From assembly GCA_902529795.1 (NCBI GenBank), contig CABZXY010000001.1, positions 1 to 64,000 on the forward strand: a stretch of 64,000 nucleotides of DNA, in the 5' to 3' direction. Within the stretch, counting starts at the first letter, position 1; each line of letters begins with the position of its first letter. Shown here piece by piece: positions 10,770 through 20,432 of this stretch. Both the position numbers and the translations under genes were made by a program. The DNA is from an uncultured Alphaproteobacteria bacterium (GTDB lineage Bacteria; Pseudomonadota; Alphaproteobacteria; HIMB59). The notes beneath the pieces were generated by a model. The model did not search any database. It was given only the letters and a program-made list of their open reading frames with translations, and was not told the DNA's origin.

Positions 10770-11268
10770 ATTTATTGACATTTTGCTTTTTGGTGCAATC
10801 GCGGTATTTTTAGTTTATCGCTTGAGGAGTATTTTGGGCTCAACTGACGGAAAAATTGTCAATTTAAAAACAAAAAGACCTCAAACGAAGTTTAACCCTA
10901 AAATAGTTCCCAAAAATGATAATGATGAGTTTCTTAAAGGAGCAAATAAAGCTTATGAAATGATTGTTCAAGCATATCAAAGCAATAATATTTTAAATGT
11001 GAAAGATCTTTTAACTCCCGAGGCTTTGAAAGCTATGGAACAAGCCAAGGCGCCGAAGGAGATAAAATTCTCAGAAGTTAAAGCGAGTTCTATTATTGAA
11101 GATAAATCTGATGAACAAAGATTAGTGAAGTCAGTTAAGTTTGAGACAGAACACTACAATGTTGCGAACAATGAAATATTAACAGTTGTCGAAGAATGGG
11201 GATTTGAAAAAGAAAAAAAATCATCAGACCCAAACTGGAAATTATTTTCAATTAAACTTGTCTCCTAA
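10762..11268 (+). CDS. Tim44/TimA-like domain membrane-anchored protein
   Basis: Single N-terminal TM then Tim44-like domain (ANKAYEMIVQAYQSNNILNVKDLLTPEALKAME); downstream of dnaQ as in alphaproteobacteria. Confidence 0.85.
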   Translation: MSEFIDILLFGAIAVFLVYRLRSILGSTDGKIVNLKTKRPQTKFNPKIVPKNDNDEFLKGANKAYEMIVQAYQSNNILNVKDLLTPEALKAMEQAKAPKEIKFSEVKASSIIEDKSDEQRLVKSVKFETEHYNVANNEILTVVEEWGFEKEKKSSDPNWKLFSIKLVS

Positions 11269-11758
11269 AATTAAATTAGAAATTAATTCTAAAAAATCAT
11301 TAGAAGACTTACCAAACGAAAAAATATCGATATCCTTAAATACAAAAAAGGCAAACAAGAAAAAAAACATAGATCAATTACAAACACCTAATAACAAAAA
11401 GAACACAGAACAAAAAACATTAAAAATAGTCACTTTAGATCAACAACTTTACAAACAATTTAAAAACACTTCGTTTCAAAAGGTAGATTTACATGGACAT
11501 ACAGTTGATGAGGCTTATCAAAAAGTGCACTCATATTTAAAGTTAAATTTTAAGAAAAAAAATCTTTTTCACATCGTGATTACGGGCTTGGGCAATAAAT
11601 CAGAAGGAGAAGAGTTTTTTACTGGAAAAATAAGAAAACAATTTACTCAATGGCTTGAGACGGAGCCCTTCCAACAGATAGTAAAATCGTACTCTCCATG
11701 TAAAATTAAACATGGAGGGCTTGGTGCTTTTTATATTAAGTTAAGAGTTAAAGAATAA
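11258..11758 (+). CDS. Smr-domain protein (listed ORF starts 11186; TTG at 11258 overlaps the upstream stop)
   Basis: Smr signature VDLHGHTVDEAYQKVHSYL and ITGLGNKSEG. Confidence 0.8.
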   Translation: MSPKIKLEINSKKSLEDLPNEKISISLNTKKANKKKNIDQLQTPNNKKNTEQKTLKIVTLDQQLYKQFKNTSFQKVDLHGHTVDEAYQKVHSYLKLNFKKKNLFHIVITGLGNKSEGEEFFTGKIRKQFTQWLETEPFQQIVKSYSPCKIKHGGLGAFYIKLRVKE

Positions 11759-13061
11759 ACTTTTTTTCATCAGTTGGTTTAATCTCTGACTGTATAGCGT
11801 CAGATACCCATTGCCTATTAACTACTTCAGTTCTTTGCTCACTAAGATTAGCCTCAAAGCTTAATCTTTCTAGAATCTTTTCAAACATTGTTTGCAATCT
11901 TCTGGCACCAATGTTCTCAACCTCTTTGTTGATTTGCTCGGTGAGATTGGCAATTTCATCAATCGCTTCATCGTCGAATTGTAAGTCAATATTTTCTGTT
12001 TCAAATAGAGACTTATACTGTTTAGTTAGACTATTATCAGTATCTTTCAAAATTCTTACGAAATCTTCTTTCTTCAGAGCATTCAGTCTTACTCTTACCG
12101 GCAGTCTTCCTTGAAGTTCAGGTAGAAGATCACTTGGTTTTGATTGATGAAATGCGCCAGATGCAATGAAAAGAATATGGTTAGTTTCAATGGTTCCGTA
12201 TTTAGTACTTACTACCGTTCCTTCGATTAAGGGCAATAAGTCTCTTTGCACCCCTTCGCGTGAGACATCGCCACCACGTCTCTCACTATTAGGTGCGATC
12301 TTGTCAATTTCATCAATAAAAACGATGCCACTCTCCTGAACACTCTTGATAGCATTTTGCACAACATTTTGTTTTTCAGCAATTTTTTCAATCTCTTCTT
12401 GAATGAGGGGTTCGTACGCCTCTCCGATTTTAAGTTTTGTTTTTTTCTTATTTTTTAAACCTTTTCCAAAGATGTCATTCATATTGAGCATTCCCATCTG
12501 GGCTCCTGGCATACCTGGAATATCTAGTGATTGAAATGGATTTGATTTTTGATCAATTGCAATTTCCACCTCTTTATCATTGAGTTGGTTATCACGAAGC
12601 ATCAAACGAAATTTTTCTTTTGTTTCTTCAGAAGGATTGTCACCTAACAAAGCCTTTAAAACTGTTTCTTCGGCATTTAATTTTGCATCATCAATAAAAC
12701 GATCTCTAATCTTTTTCTTTTCTAAATTGATTGCAACCTCAATGAGATCTCGAATAATTTGTTCCACATCTCTTCCAACATACCCAATTTCTGTAAATTT
12801 TGTTGCCTCAACTTTGATAAAAGGGGACTGAGTTAATTTAGCAAGTTTTCTTGCTATTTCAGTTTTGCCACAACCTGTGGGCCCGATCATTAAAATGTTT
12901 TTAGGAATGATATCATCGCGTAGATTTTCATCTTTTATATTAAGCCTTCTCCATCGGTTACGCAGTGCAACGGCAACAGCTTTTTTGGCCTCATCTTGAC
13001 CAATGACGTAACGATCTAATTCTTCTTTAATAAGACTGGGTGTTAAGTGTTGATCATCCAT
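11748..13061 (-). CDS. hslU: ATP-dependent protease ATPase subunit HslU
   Basis: GPTGCGKTEIARKLAKL; IVFIDEIDKIAPNSERRGGDVSREGVQRDLLPLIEGT. Confidence 0.97.
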   Translation of the reverse strand: MDDQHLTPSLIKEELDRYVIGQDEAKKAVAVALRNRWRRLNIKDENLRDDIIPKNILMIGPTGCGKTEIARKLAKLTQSPFIKVEATKFTEIGYVGRDVEQIIRDLIEVAINLEKKKIRDRFIDDAKLNAEETVLKALLGDNPSEETKEKFRLMLRDNQLNDKEVEIAIDQKSNPFQSLDIPGMPGAQMGMLNMNDIFGKGLKNKKKTKLKIGEAYEPLIQEEIEKIAEKQNVVQNAIKSVQESGIVFIDEIDKIAPNSERRGGDVSREGVQRDLLPLIEGTVVSTKYGTIETNHILFIASGAFHQSKPSDLLPELQGRLPVRVRLNALKKEDFVRILKDTDNSLTKQYKSLFETENIDLQFDDEAIDEIANLTEQINKEVENIGARRLQTMFEKILERLSFEANLSEQRTEVVNRQWVSDAIQSEIKPTDEKKFIL

Positions 13062-13612
13062 TAGATTTTTATCTCAGCAATGTTTAAAGTATCATTTGTA
13101 TATATACAAAGTTCTGCTGCTACCTGAAGCGCTTCTTCAGCAATCTCTCTTGCGGGCAGGTTTGATTTTCTTTTCAATGCACGAGCGGCACTCAAAGCAA
13201 AATTACCACCTGAGCCAATTGCAACAATTCCTTCTTGGGGCTCTAAGACATCACCTGTACCACTAATCAGAAATGTTTCATTTTTGTCAGCCGCAATAAT
13301 CATTGACTCTAATCTTCTGAGGTATTTGTCTGTTCTCCAGTCCTTTGCAAGTTCAACGCAAGCTCGCCTGAGATTATATGAAAATTCTTCGCATTTTTTT
13401 TCTAAACGATCAAAAAGAGTAAGAGCATCTGCAGTTGAGCCTGCAAATCCGACAATGATTTGATCTTTATGAAAGGTTCTAATTTTGTTGGCGTTTGATT
13501 TTATTACAGATGTTCCGAGAGTCACCTGTCCATCTGATGCAATAACAACACTTTTATCATCTCTGACACAAACAACTGTTGTTGCGCGTATTATTGTTTT
13601 ATTTTTGTCCAT
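13061..13612 (-). CDS. hslV: ATP-dependent protease peptidase subunit HslV
   Basis: ATTVVCVRDDKSVVIASDGQVTLG; VGFAGSTADALTLF; adjacent hslU. Confidence 0.97.
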   Translation of the reverse strand: MDKNKTIIRATTVVCVRDDKSVVIASDGQVTLGTSVIKSNANKIRTFHKDQIIVGFAGSTADALTLFDRLEKKCEEFSYNLRRACVELAKDWRTDKYLRRLESMIIAADKNETFLISGTGDVLEPQEGIVAIGSGGNFALSAARALKRKSNLPAREIAEEALQVAAELCIYTNDTLNIAEIKI

Positions 13613-13650
13613 TATTCCTATAAATATAGGTACTAATTATCTGATTACAA

Positions 13651-14235
13651 ATGCGTGAATTTACTTACAAACGAGATACAAAAGAGACCAAAATCTCTAT
13701 TATTTTAAATTTAGATGGTAGTGGCAAAAATGCTATCGACACAGGAATTGCTTTTTTTGATCACATGCTCCAACAAATAAGTACACACGGCTTAGTTGAT
13801 CTTCAAGTTAAATGTGAAGGTGATCTAAAAGTTGATATGCACCACACAGTTGAAGATGTTGGAATAGCAATGGGGGAGTGCATTAAGAAGGCACTTGGTG
13901 ATAAAAAAGGCATAACAAGATTTGCTCACTCTTACGTTACATTCGATGAGTGCCTTACAAGAACAGCAATGGATTTATGTAATCGTCCTTATTTTATTTG
14001 GAATGTTAAAAATACATTAGAAAAAGTTGGAGATATGGATCATGAACTTTTTCCAGAATTTTTCAAATCTATTGTTACTGAAGCAAGAATGAATTGCCAT
14101 ATTGAAAATTTATATGGTGATAATAATCACCATATTATTGAAAGCTGCTTTAAATCTTTTGCCCTTGCATTAAAGCAAGCAGTAAGCATTGATCCACGAA
14201 AAAAAGATATTCCTAGCTCTAAAGGCAAACTTTGA
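13651..14235 (+). CDS. hisB: Imidazoleglycerol-phosphate dehydratase
   Basis: GIAFFDHMLQQISTHG; DMHHTVEDVGIAMG. Confidence 0.97.
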   Translation: MREFTYKRDTKETKISIILNLDGSGKNAIDTGIAFFDHMLQQISTHGLVDLQVKCEGDLKVDMHHTVEDVGIAMGECIKKALGDKKGITRFAHSYVTFDECLTRTAMDLCNRPYFIWNVKNTLEKVGDMDHELFPEFFKSIVTEARMNCHIENLYGDNNHHIIESCFKSFALALKQAVSIDPRKKDIPSSKGKL

Positions 14236-14858
14236 AAAAAAAAATAATTGGACTGGTTGATGGTCAATCAGGAAATATAGGATCAATAAAAAAAGCTATC
14301 ACGGATATAATCAAAGACAAGCCTTACCAGCTTAAAATAATAAAATCACAATTTGATCCATATCAATTTTCTAAAATAATACTTCCGGGCCAGGGCGCCT
14401 ATGCTACTTTGATTGCTAATCTAAAAAAATTAAAAATTTATAATTCTTTGAAATTGTATTTAGGAAATAATTTTCCATATCTAGGCATTTGCGTAGGAAT
14501 GCAAATTCTTTCCGATGTGGGCTATGAAGATAAAACCACCAAAGGTCTTGGCGTTATTCATGGTGAAATAAAAAAATTTGAAAAGAAAAATTTAATTATA
14601 CCTCACATGGGATGGAATTCTCTCAAAGTAAAAAAAGATGATAAGATTTTAACTACTACATTTAATGAGAAAGATTTTTATTTCGTTCATAGTTACATCT
14701 ATGAAAAGGTTAAAGCATCAGCTGTATTAGCTACTACAAAATATGGTAAAAATTTCCCGTCTGTTGTGAATAAAGGAAATATTTATGGAGTTCAGTTTCA
14801 TCCAGAAAAAAGCCATAAAAATGGACTTAAATTTATTAAAAATTTTATTTTAAATTGA
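14232..14858 (+). CDS. hisH: Imidazole glycerol phosphate synthase glutaminase subunit
   Basis: LPGQGAYATL; LGICVGMQIL; VQFHPEKS. Confidence 0.96.
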   Translation: MKKKIIGLVDGQSGNIGSIKKAITDIIKDKPYQLKIIKSQFDPYQFSKIILPGQGAYATLIANLKKLKIYNSLKLYLGNNFPYLGICVGMQILSDVGYEDKTTKGLGVIHGEIKKFEKKNLIIPHMGWNSLKVKKDDKILTTTFNEKDFYFVHSYIYEKVKASAVLATTKYGKNFPSVVNKGNIYGVQFHPEKSHKNGLKFIKNFILN

Positions 14859-15568
14859 TGAAAATATTTCCAGCAATTGACATTATAAATGGTGAATGTG
14901 TTAGACTAACGAAAGGTCTTGCCGAAAATAAAACAATTTATGATAAGTCACCGGTTGAAATGGCCAAGATTTATCAGGATAAAGGTTTTGAAACCATCCA
15001 TGTTGTAGACTTAGATGCTACTTTAGGAAAAGGGAATAATGATAAAACGCTCGAATTAATTCGCAAAAATATAAATATCAATATTGAGGTTGCGGGTGGG
15101 ATTCGAGATAAAACCGCTATACAAAATAAAATAAATCAAGGATTTGATATTATTGTAATCGGAACTTTTGCTATCAAAGGCATTCATGAGGTCTCTAAAT
15201 TTGAAAATGATATTTTAGATAAAATATCAATAGCAATCGATTTAAAAGATAACAAAATCGCCTCTCATGGATGGCAGCAAACATCAACAGATAGTCTTGC
15301 AAGCATAGTAAATATTTATAATGATTTACCGATTCACTCATTTTTTGTCACTGATGTTGCCAATGATGGAATGCTTTCAGGATTAAATTTTTCTACATTT
15401 GAAAATATTCAAAAATTAACTGATAAAAAAATAACTATCGGAGGTGGTGTTAAAGATTTATCTGATGTTAAAATAGGAAATAAAAATGGTTTTGATCATA
15501 TGGTAATAGGTAAAGCTATTTATGAAAATAAATTTTCTTTGGATGAATTAGTAAAATTGAATGCTTAA
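14855..15568 (+). CDS. hisA: Phosphoribosylformimino-5-aminoimidazole carboxamide ribotide isomerase
   Basis: IFPAIDIINGECVRLTKG; VEVAGGIRD-type motif (IEVAGGIRDK); in his block. Confidence 0.96.
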   Translation: MMKIFPAIDIINGECVRLTKGLAENKTIYDKSPVEMAKIYQDKGFETIHVVDLDATLGKGNNDKTLELIRKNININIEVAGGIRDKTAIQNKINQGFDIIVIGTFAIKGIHEVSKFENDILDKISIAIDLKDNKIASHGWQQTSTDSLASIVNIYNDLPIHSFFVTDVANDGMLSGLNFSTFENIQKLTDKKITIGGGVKDLSDVKIGNKNGFDHMVIGKAIYENKFSLDELVKLNA

Positions 15569-16313
15569 AACTCGAATAATTCCTTGTTTAGATGTTGTAA
15601 AGAATAAAGTTGTTAAGGGAGTTAATTTTAAAAATATCAAAGTTATGGGTAATGCTGTTGAAATGGCAAAATTTTATTCGGGAGCGGGCGCAGATGAATT
15701 ATGCATGTTAGATATCAACGCCTCTTACCAAAATAGAAAAACTTTTATCAAAACTGTTGAGTCAATTGCAAAGGTTATCAATATTCCTTTAACTGTAGGT
15801 GGGGGTGTCTCAGATCTCTCAGACATTACAAATTTGCTTAATGCGGGGGCAGATAAAGTCTCTATTAATTCGGCTGCAGTCAAAAATCCCAACTTAGTTA
15901 AAAAAGCATCACTGGTTCACGGCTCACAATGTATTGTTGTGGCTATTGATGCAAAAAGGTTTCAAGGAAATTTTAGAGTAGTAATTAAGGGAGGAAGAGA
16001 GCTAACCCCCAAAAAACTTGTTGATTGGGCATTATATGTTCAAAAAATTGGTGCTGGTGAAATATTGCTTACATCAATGGATACAGATGGAGTTCAAAAG
16101 GGGTTTGACGCAGAAATGCTAAGATCAATTACATCTAAGCTGACTATTCCTGTTATCGCCAGTGGTGGAGTAGGTAAATTAGAGCATTTCTATAAGGGCC
16201 ATCAAACCAGAGCTACGGGTTTGTTGGCAGCCAGTGTTTTTCATTCTGGTAAATATACCATTAAAAAAGTTAAGAGATTTTTAGATAAGAAAGGAGTTCC
16301 TGTTAGACTATGA
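15561..16313 (+). CDS. hisF: Imidazole glycerol phosphate synthase cyclase subunit
   Basis: RIIPCLDVVKNKVVKGVNF; LTVGGGVSDL; MDTDGVQKGFD. Confidence 0.97.
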   Translation: MLKTRIIPCLDVVKNKVVKGVNFKNIKVMGNAVEMAKFYSGAGADELCMLDINASYQNRKTFIKTVESIAKVINIPLTVGGGVSDLSDITNLLNAGADKVSINSAAVKNPNLVKKASLVHGSQCIVVAIDAKRFQGNFRVVIKGGRELTPKKLVDWALYVQKIGAGEILLTSMDTDGVQKGFDAEMLRSITSKLTIPVIASGGVGKLEHFYKGHQTRATGLLAASVFHSGKYTIKKVKRFLDKKGVPVRL

Positions 16314-16645
16314 TTTATGATAAAGAAAATATTTTTGCAAAAATTTTAAGAGGTGAAATACCTTGTGATAAAATTTATGAAGATGAATATATTTTATCTT
16401 TTAATGATATTAATCCCCAAGCCAAAATGCATATACTAATAATCCCTAAAGATCCGTATATTGATGTTGCTGATTTTTTACAGAATGCAAAAGCTCAATA
16501 TCAAACTAACTTTTGGGCGTCTGTAAATATAATTATTGATAATTTAGCCTTAAGAGACAAAGGATTTCAAATTAAAACCCATAAGGGAAAAGATGGCGGT
16601 CAAGAAGTATTCCATTTTCACTTACATCTTTTAAGTAATAGTTAG
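16310..16645 (+). CDS. HIT-family nucleotide hydrolase
   Basis: ENIFAKILRGEIPCDKIYEDEYILSFNDINPQAKMHILIIPK; HFHLHLL. Confidence 0.92.
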   Translation: MIYDKENIFAKILRGEIPCDKIYEDEYILSFNDINPQAKMHILIIPKDPYIDVADFLQNAKAQYQTNFWASVNIIIDNLALRDKGFQIKTHKGKDGGQEVFHFHLHLLSNS

Positions 16646-16646
16646 T

Positions 16647-17210
16647 TTATCTTGCTTGAATATAATTAATTATATCAAGAACACCTTTGATTGACTTAGC
16701 ATGATCAATGACACGGCCTATTTCTTTTTGATCATTTGAAACACCAAACAAATAAATTACCTGTTTTTGAACTTCAAAATCATATTTAAATTTTTTAATT
16801 TCACCATCAGTCAGTATTTTTGTAAAAAGCTGAGTGCTTATAAATTTATCTTTTGCAATGTCATCGAGACCGTAACCTGTATCTATTGATATTTCGTTTA
16901 GTACCTCAACAACACCCTCTTGTTGCCAAGCCAATCTGACAGCTTCTAACCTCATGTCGCCAAATGGAACTACACCAGTCAGTAAAACTTTACCTAGCTC
17001 GACTTCAACATCAATTTTTGTAAAAAGTGTAGCATCATATGAAAAGTATTTTTCTTTTATGCCAAGTTTGATTGTTGCGTCATCCCAACTTTCGCGCATC
17101 GTTTTTTCATCTGAATGTTGCTCAACTGCTGTTTTTGCACCTGTTGTAACAAGTGTTGGTCCACAACTTATGATTAAAAAAGATAAAAGAAGAACTATTA
17201 ATCTATTCAT
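16647..17210 (-). CDS. BON-domain lipoprotein
   Basis: Lipobox LIISCG; LGKVLLTGVVPFGDMRLEAVRLAWQQEGVVEVLNEI. Confidence 0.85.
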   Translation of the reverse strand: MNRLIVLLLSFLIISCGPTLVTTGAKTAVEQHSDEKTMRESWDDATIKLGIKEKYFSYDATLFTKIDVEVELGKVLLTGVVPFGDMRLEAVRLAWQQEGVVEVLNEISIDTGYGLDDIAKDKFISTQLFTKILTDGEIKKFKYDFEVQKQVIYLFGVSNDQKEIGRVIDHAKSIKGVLDIINYIQAR

Positions 17211-18021
17211 TATTTAAATTGATTGCCATTTCATAAAATTTATTTCTAGATATCTTATACTTAGTTTTTATAACTTGATAAGCTTTTTTGACCCCCATTT
17301 CAGATACAATCTTTGAGACATACTCTGCTTCTAATTCTTTTTGTTTTTGGGTAGAAGAAATTAAATTAACAACAATCACAAGCTCACCTTTGATTATCTT
17401 AAAATCAATGTTCTTATAGTTCTCGTGAGAAATATAAATTCTTTTTTCAAAAATCTTAGTTAATTCTTTTAATATTATAATTTCAAACTTTTCTGCTACT
17501 GCAACTACAGCTTTTATGTCTTTTTCTAATTGTTGTTTGGTTGTATAGATTACTAAATTATTATTAAAATGAGCTTTTAAAATAGAAATTTTTTGTGAAG
17601 TTTTTTTTGGCAAAAATCCTAAAAAAGAAAAAAACTTTTTATTTAAAAAACCACTCAATTGAATTCCACTAATTAAAGCACTTGGTCCTGGTATAGAAAA
17701 TATTTTAATATTATTTTGATATAAAAAATTGATTAACTGGTTACCTGGATCAGAAATTAATGGAGAACCAGAGTCAGAAATCAAACTGATAATTTTTTTT
17801 TGTTTTAAATTTAGTAATATTTCATTTTTTTTCTTATCAAAATCATGATCGGTATACTTATAATACTTTGTATCAATTGAATATTGTTTAAAAAGCTTTT
17901 TGCTATTATTCGTATTTTCACAAAAAATAATTTCTGAATTTTTTAAAACATTTAATGCCCTTATTGTGATATCATCCAGATTTCCTATGGGTGTAGCAAC
18001 TAAATATAAACCAGGTTTCAT
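17203..18021 (-). CDS. rsmI: 16S rRNA (cytidine-2'-O) methyltransferase RsmI
   Basis: GLYLVATPIGNLDDITIRALNVL; ISDSGSPLISDPG. Confidence 0.95.
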   Translation of the reverse strand: MKPGLYLVATPIGNLDDITIRALNVLKNSEIIFCENTNNSKKLFKQYSIDTKYYKYTDHDFDKKKNEILLNLKQKKIISLISDSGSPLISDPGNQLINFLYQNNIKIFSIPGPSALISGIQLSGFLNKKFFSFLGFLPKKTSQKISILKAHFNNNLVIYTTKQQLEKDIKAVVAVAEKFEIIILKELTKIFEKRIYISHENYKNIDFKIIKGELVIVVNLISSTQKQKELEAEYVSKIVSEMGVKKAYQVIKTKYKISRNKFYEMAINLNNE

Positions 18022-19099
18022 GGCACTTGTTCTTAAAAGTATATTTTTATTGATTATATTTATATCTTTTTTTGGATGTGTGCCGACAGTTATTGAAACA
18101 ACAAAAAAACCACCAAAAGATGAAGAAATTTTTGTAGAAGAAAAAAAGGAAGATATAATTGAAGCTCAAGAAGAAAAAGAAGTAGCTCCTGACTTATCTG
18201 CAAAACCAGAAAATAAAATTATTGATTTTAAAAGTATTGATAAAATTGTGGCTATCTTGTCAGATGATAATCTTTTAACACCGATTTTTTATAAGTCTTT
18301 TATATCTGAAATAGAAAACTACCCAAATATTCCAAAAATAGATTTTATATATTCTTTAAATGAAATTAATTCAAATATAGAAAACTCATTAATTATTGGC
18401 CCAATTACTACATCTGATTTAATGGAACTGCCCCAATTCCTTGGCAACAATACTTTTATTCTGGCTCTATCAAATGACTATTCTTTGATGAACAAATACG
18501 CCGACAATGAAATTATCTTTATTCCAAATAGCCCCTACTTGCATGTTAATAAATTAAATCAATATATAGAAGATCAAAGATTTATTGGTGTTCTATACAA
18601 ACAGAATGATTATGGACTTAAAGTATTCAATTATTTTAAAGATTACTACCCATTACATTTCATTAAGTCATCATCATTTGGCACTAGCGCAATTGATTTA
18701 GAGCTTTCAGTAAATTTAATTGGAAAGTTAAATGAATTAGACTCAGTAATAATTATTGATGATAGTTATAGCTATAAAGATTTAATTGGATATTTAGCAA
18801 CTGAGGAAAATACATACCCGTTGGATAAAATTTATTTAATTGATAATTTCTTTGAGCAAAGAAATGTATTAGAAAACTATTATAAGCCAGTAAATCGAAC
18901 GAACTTTAGTACTTTTGATATGTCTACCTCTAAAGAACCACACAGAGAATTTTTATTTCATAAATCTTCTGAATTAACTTTGATTATTGCTGATAAAATT
19001 TTTTCTGGAAAAAGTTTACCTGAAAATATATATCACCCTACTTTCGGAAATTTATCTATTGAACTTCAGATGATTGATTATCCAATCATTTTTGAATAG
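18020..19099 (+). CDS. Penicillin-binding-protein-activator (LpoA/LppC)-like lipoprotein
   Basis: Lipobox IFISFFGC after ATG 18020; periplasmic-binding-like fold; divergent from rsmI as lpoA is in other proteobacteria. Confidence 0.75.
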   Translation: MALVLKSIFLLIIFISFFGCVPTVIETTKKPPKDEEIFVEEKKEDIIEAQEEKEVAPDLSAKPENKIIDFKSIDKIVAILSDDNLLTPIFYKSFISEIENYPNIPKIDFIYSLNEINSNIENSLIIGPITTSDLMELPQFLGNNTFILALSNDYSLMNKYADNEIIFIPNSPYLHVNKLNQYIEDQRFIGVLYKQNDYGLKVFNYFKDYYPLHFIKSSSFGTSAIDLELSVNLIGKLNELDSVIIIDDSYSYKDLIGYLATEENTYPLDKIYLIDNFFEQRNVLENYYKPVNRTNFSTFDMSTSKEPHREFLFHKSSELTLIIADKIFSGKSLPENIYHPTFGNLSIELQMIDYPIIFE

Positions 19100-19676
19100 T
19101 TGATAATACTTTAAAAGCTTCAAATCTATGAGATAAAATTAATTTTTCTTTTAGGTCCATTTCAGCAAAAGTCTTTTTTGAACTTGAAGGAATAAAATAA
19201 GGATCAAATCCAAAACCTTCCTCTCCTCTTTTATTAGAAATAATAAAACCGTTAACTTTGCCAGTTACTACTTGATTTACTTTGTGTCCGATTAAAGATA
19301 AACAACAATGAAAAATAGCACTAATTTTATACTTATTAGGATTTTTTTTAAAAATAAAATTAACAACTTGTTGTTCTCCACCCATTTCTTTTGCAACTCT
19401 TGCAGTTTTTATTCCAGGAAAGTTTTCCATTCCCTCAACAATGAAACCACTATCATCGCTTAAGGTTAGACAGTTTGTTTTATTAAAAAAAAAAGTTGAT
19501 TTAATAATCGAGTTTTCCTCAAACGTCGAGCCGCTTTCTATTGGTTCACCCAAACCTGTAAAGTTAGATAAATCTATGATTTTAAAATTCGTGAAAAGAT
19601 CAAAATATTCTAAATAAAATTTTATTTCTTTTATCTTTCCAGCATTTCCACTGCCAAGAAGTAATTTATTTTGCAA
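19086..19676 (-). CDS. rdgB: XTP/dITP pyrophosphatase (Ham1/RdgB); TTG start near 19676 inferred, listed ORF begins 19730
   Basis: KLLLGSGNAGKIKEIKFYL; LSDDSGFIVEGMENFPGIKTAR; SHRFEAFK. Confidence 0.92.
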   Translation of the reverse strand: MQNKLLLGSGNAGKIKEIKFYLEYFDLFTNFKIIDLSNFTGLGEPIESGSTFEENSIIKSTFFFNKTNCLTLSDDSGFIVEGMENFPGIKTARVAKEMGGEQQVVNFIFKKNPNKYKISAIFHCCLSLIGHKVNQVVTGKVNGFIISNKRGEEGFGFDPYFIPSSSKKTFAEMDLKEKLILSHRFEAFKVLSTIQK

Positions 19677-20391
19677 TAGCTTGATTTTGGATTGCAAAAA
19701 TATCGGATATTGACCCTTCAACCAATTCAATGAAATCTAAAATTGTTTCTTTACTAAATTTGGCTTCTTCGCCAGTTGATTGAAATTCAATAAATTGCCC
19801 ATCGTTAGCCATGACAACATTACAGTCCACTTCTGCGCTTGAGTCTTCTATGTAATCTAAATCTATACAAGCAGTTCCTTTTACAACTCCAACTGAAATA
19901 GCAGCAATTTGATTTGTGATTATGCCTTTAGAGATATTGAAGTTAGATTTGTAACTATTTATTGCTCTTACTAAACTCACATATCCACCAATAATTGATG
20001 CTGTTCGTGTTCCTCCATCCGCGCTAATGACGTCGCAGTCGATCTTTATAGTTCTTTCTCCAAGAGTGTCTAAATTGACTGCACAACGAAGGCTTCGACC
20101 TATCAGTCTTTGAATTTCTTGAGTTCGACCCGACTGCCTACCCTTTGCAGCTTCTCGGTCTATTCTCTCTGAGGTCGATGAGGGGAGCATTCCATATTCT
20201 GCGGTAAGCCACCCTTTACCAGAGTTTCTCAGGAAGCCAGGAACTCTGTCTTCTAAAATTGCAGAACAACAAACATGAGTATTGCCCAACTTAACCAAAC
20301 AAGATGATTGATTGTTTGGTTGAAAGTTGGGAGTTATTTCTAGGGACCTTATTTTATTCAGTTCGCGATCATTTCTTTTATATGTACTCAT
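19666..20391 (-). CDS. rph: Ribonuclease PH
   Basis: GKGWLTAEYGMLPSSTSERIDREAAKGRQSGRTQEIQRLIGRSLR. Confidence 0.97.
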   Translation of the reverse strand: MSTYKRNDRELNKIRSLEITPNFQPNNQSSCLVKLGNTHVCCSAILEDRVPGFLRNSGKGWLTAEYGMLPSSTSERIDREAAKGRQSGRTQEIQRLIGRSLRCAVNLDTLGERTIKIDCDVISADGGTRTASIIGGYVSLVRAINSYKSNFNISKGIITNQIAAISVGVVKGTACIDLDYIEDSSAEVDCNVVMANDGQFIEFQSTGEEAKFSKETILDFIELVEGSISDIFAIQNQAIAK

Positions 20392-20432
20392 TTTGAATTA
20401 ATTAATTTAGGCTATAAGATCAAAAATCAATA

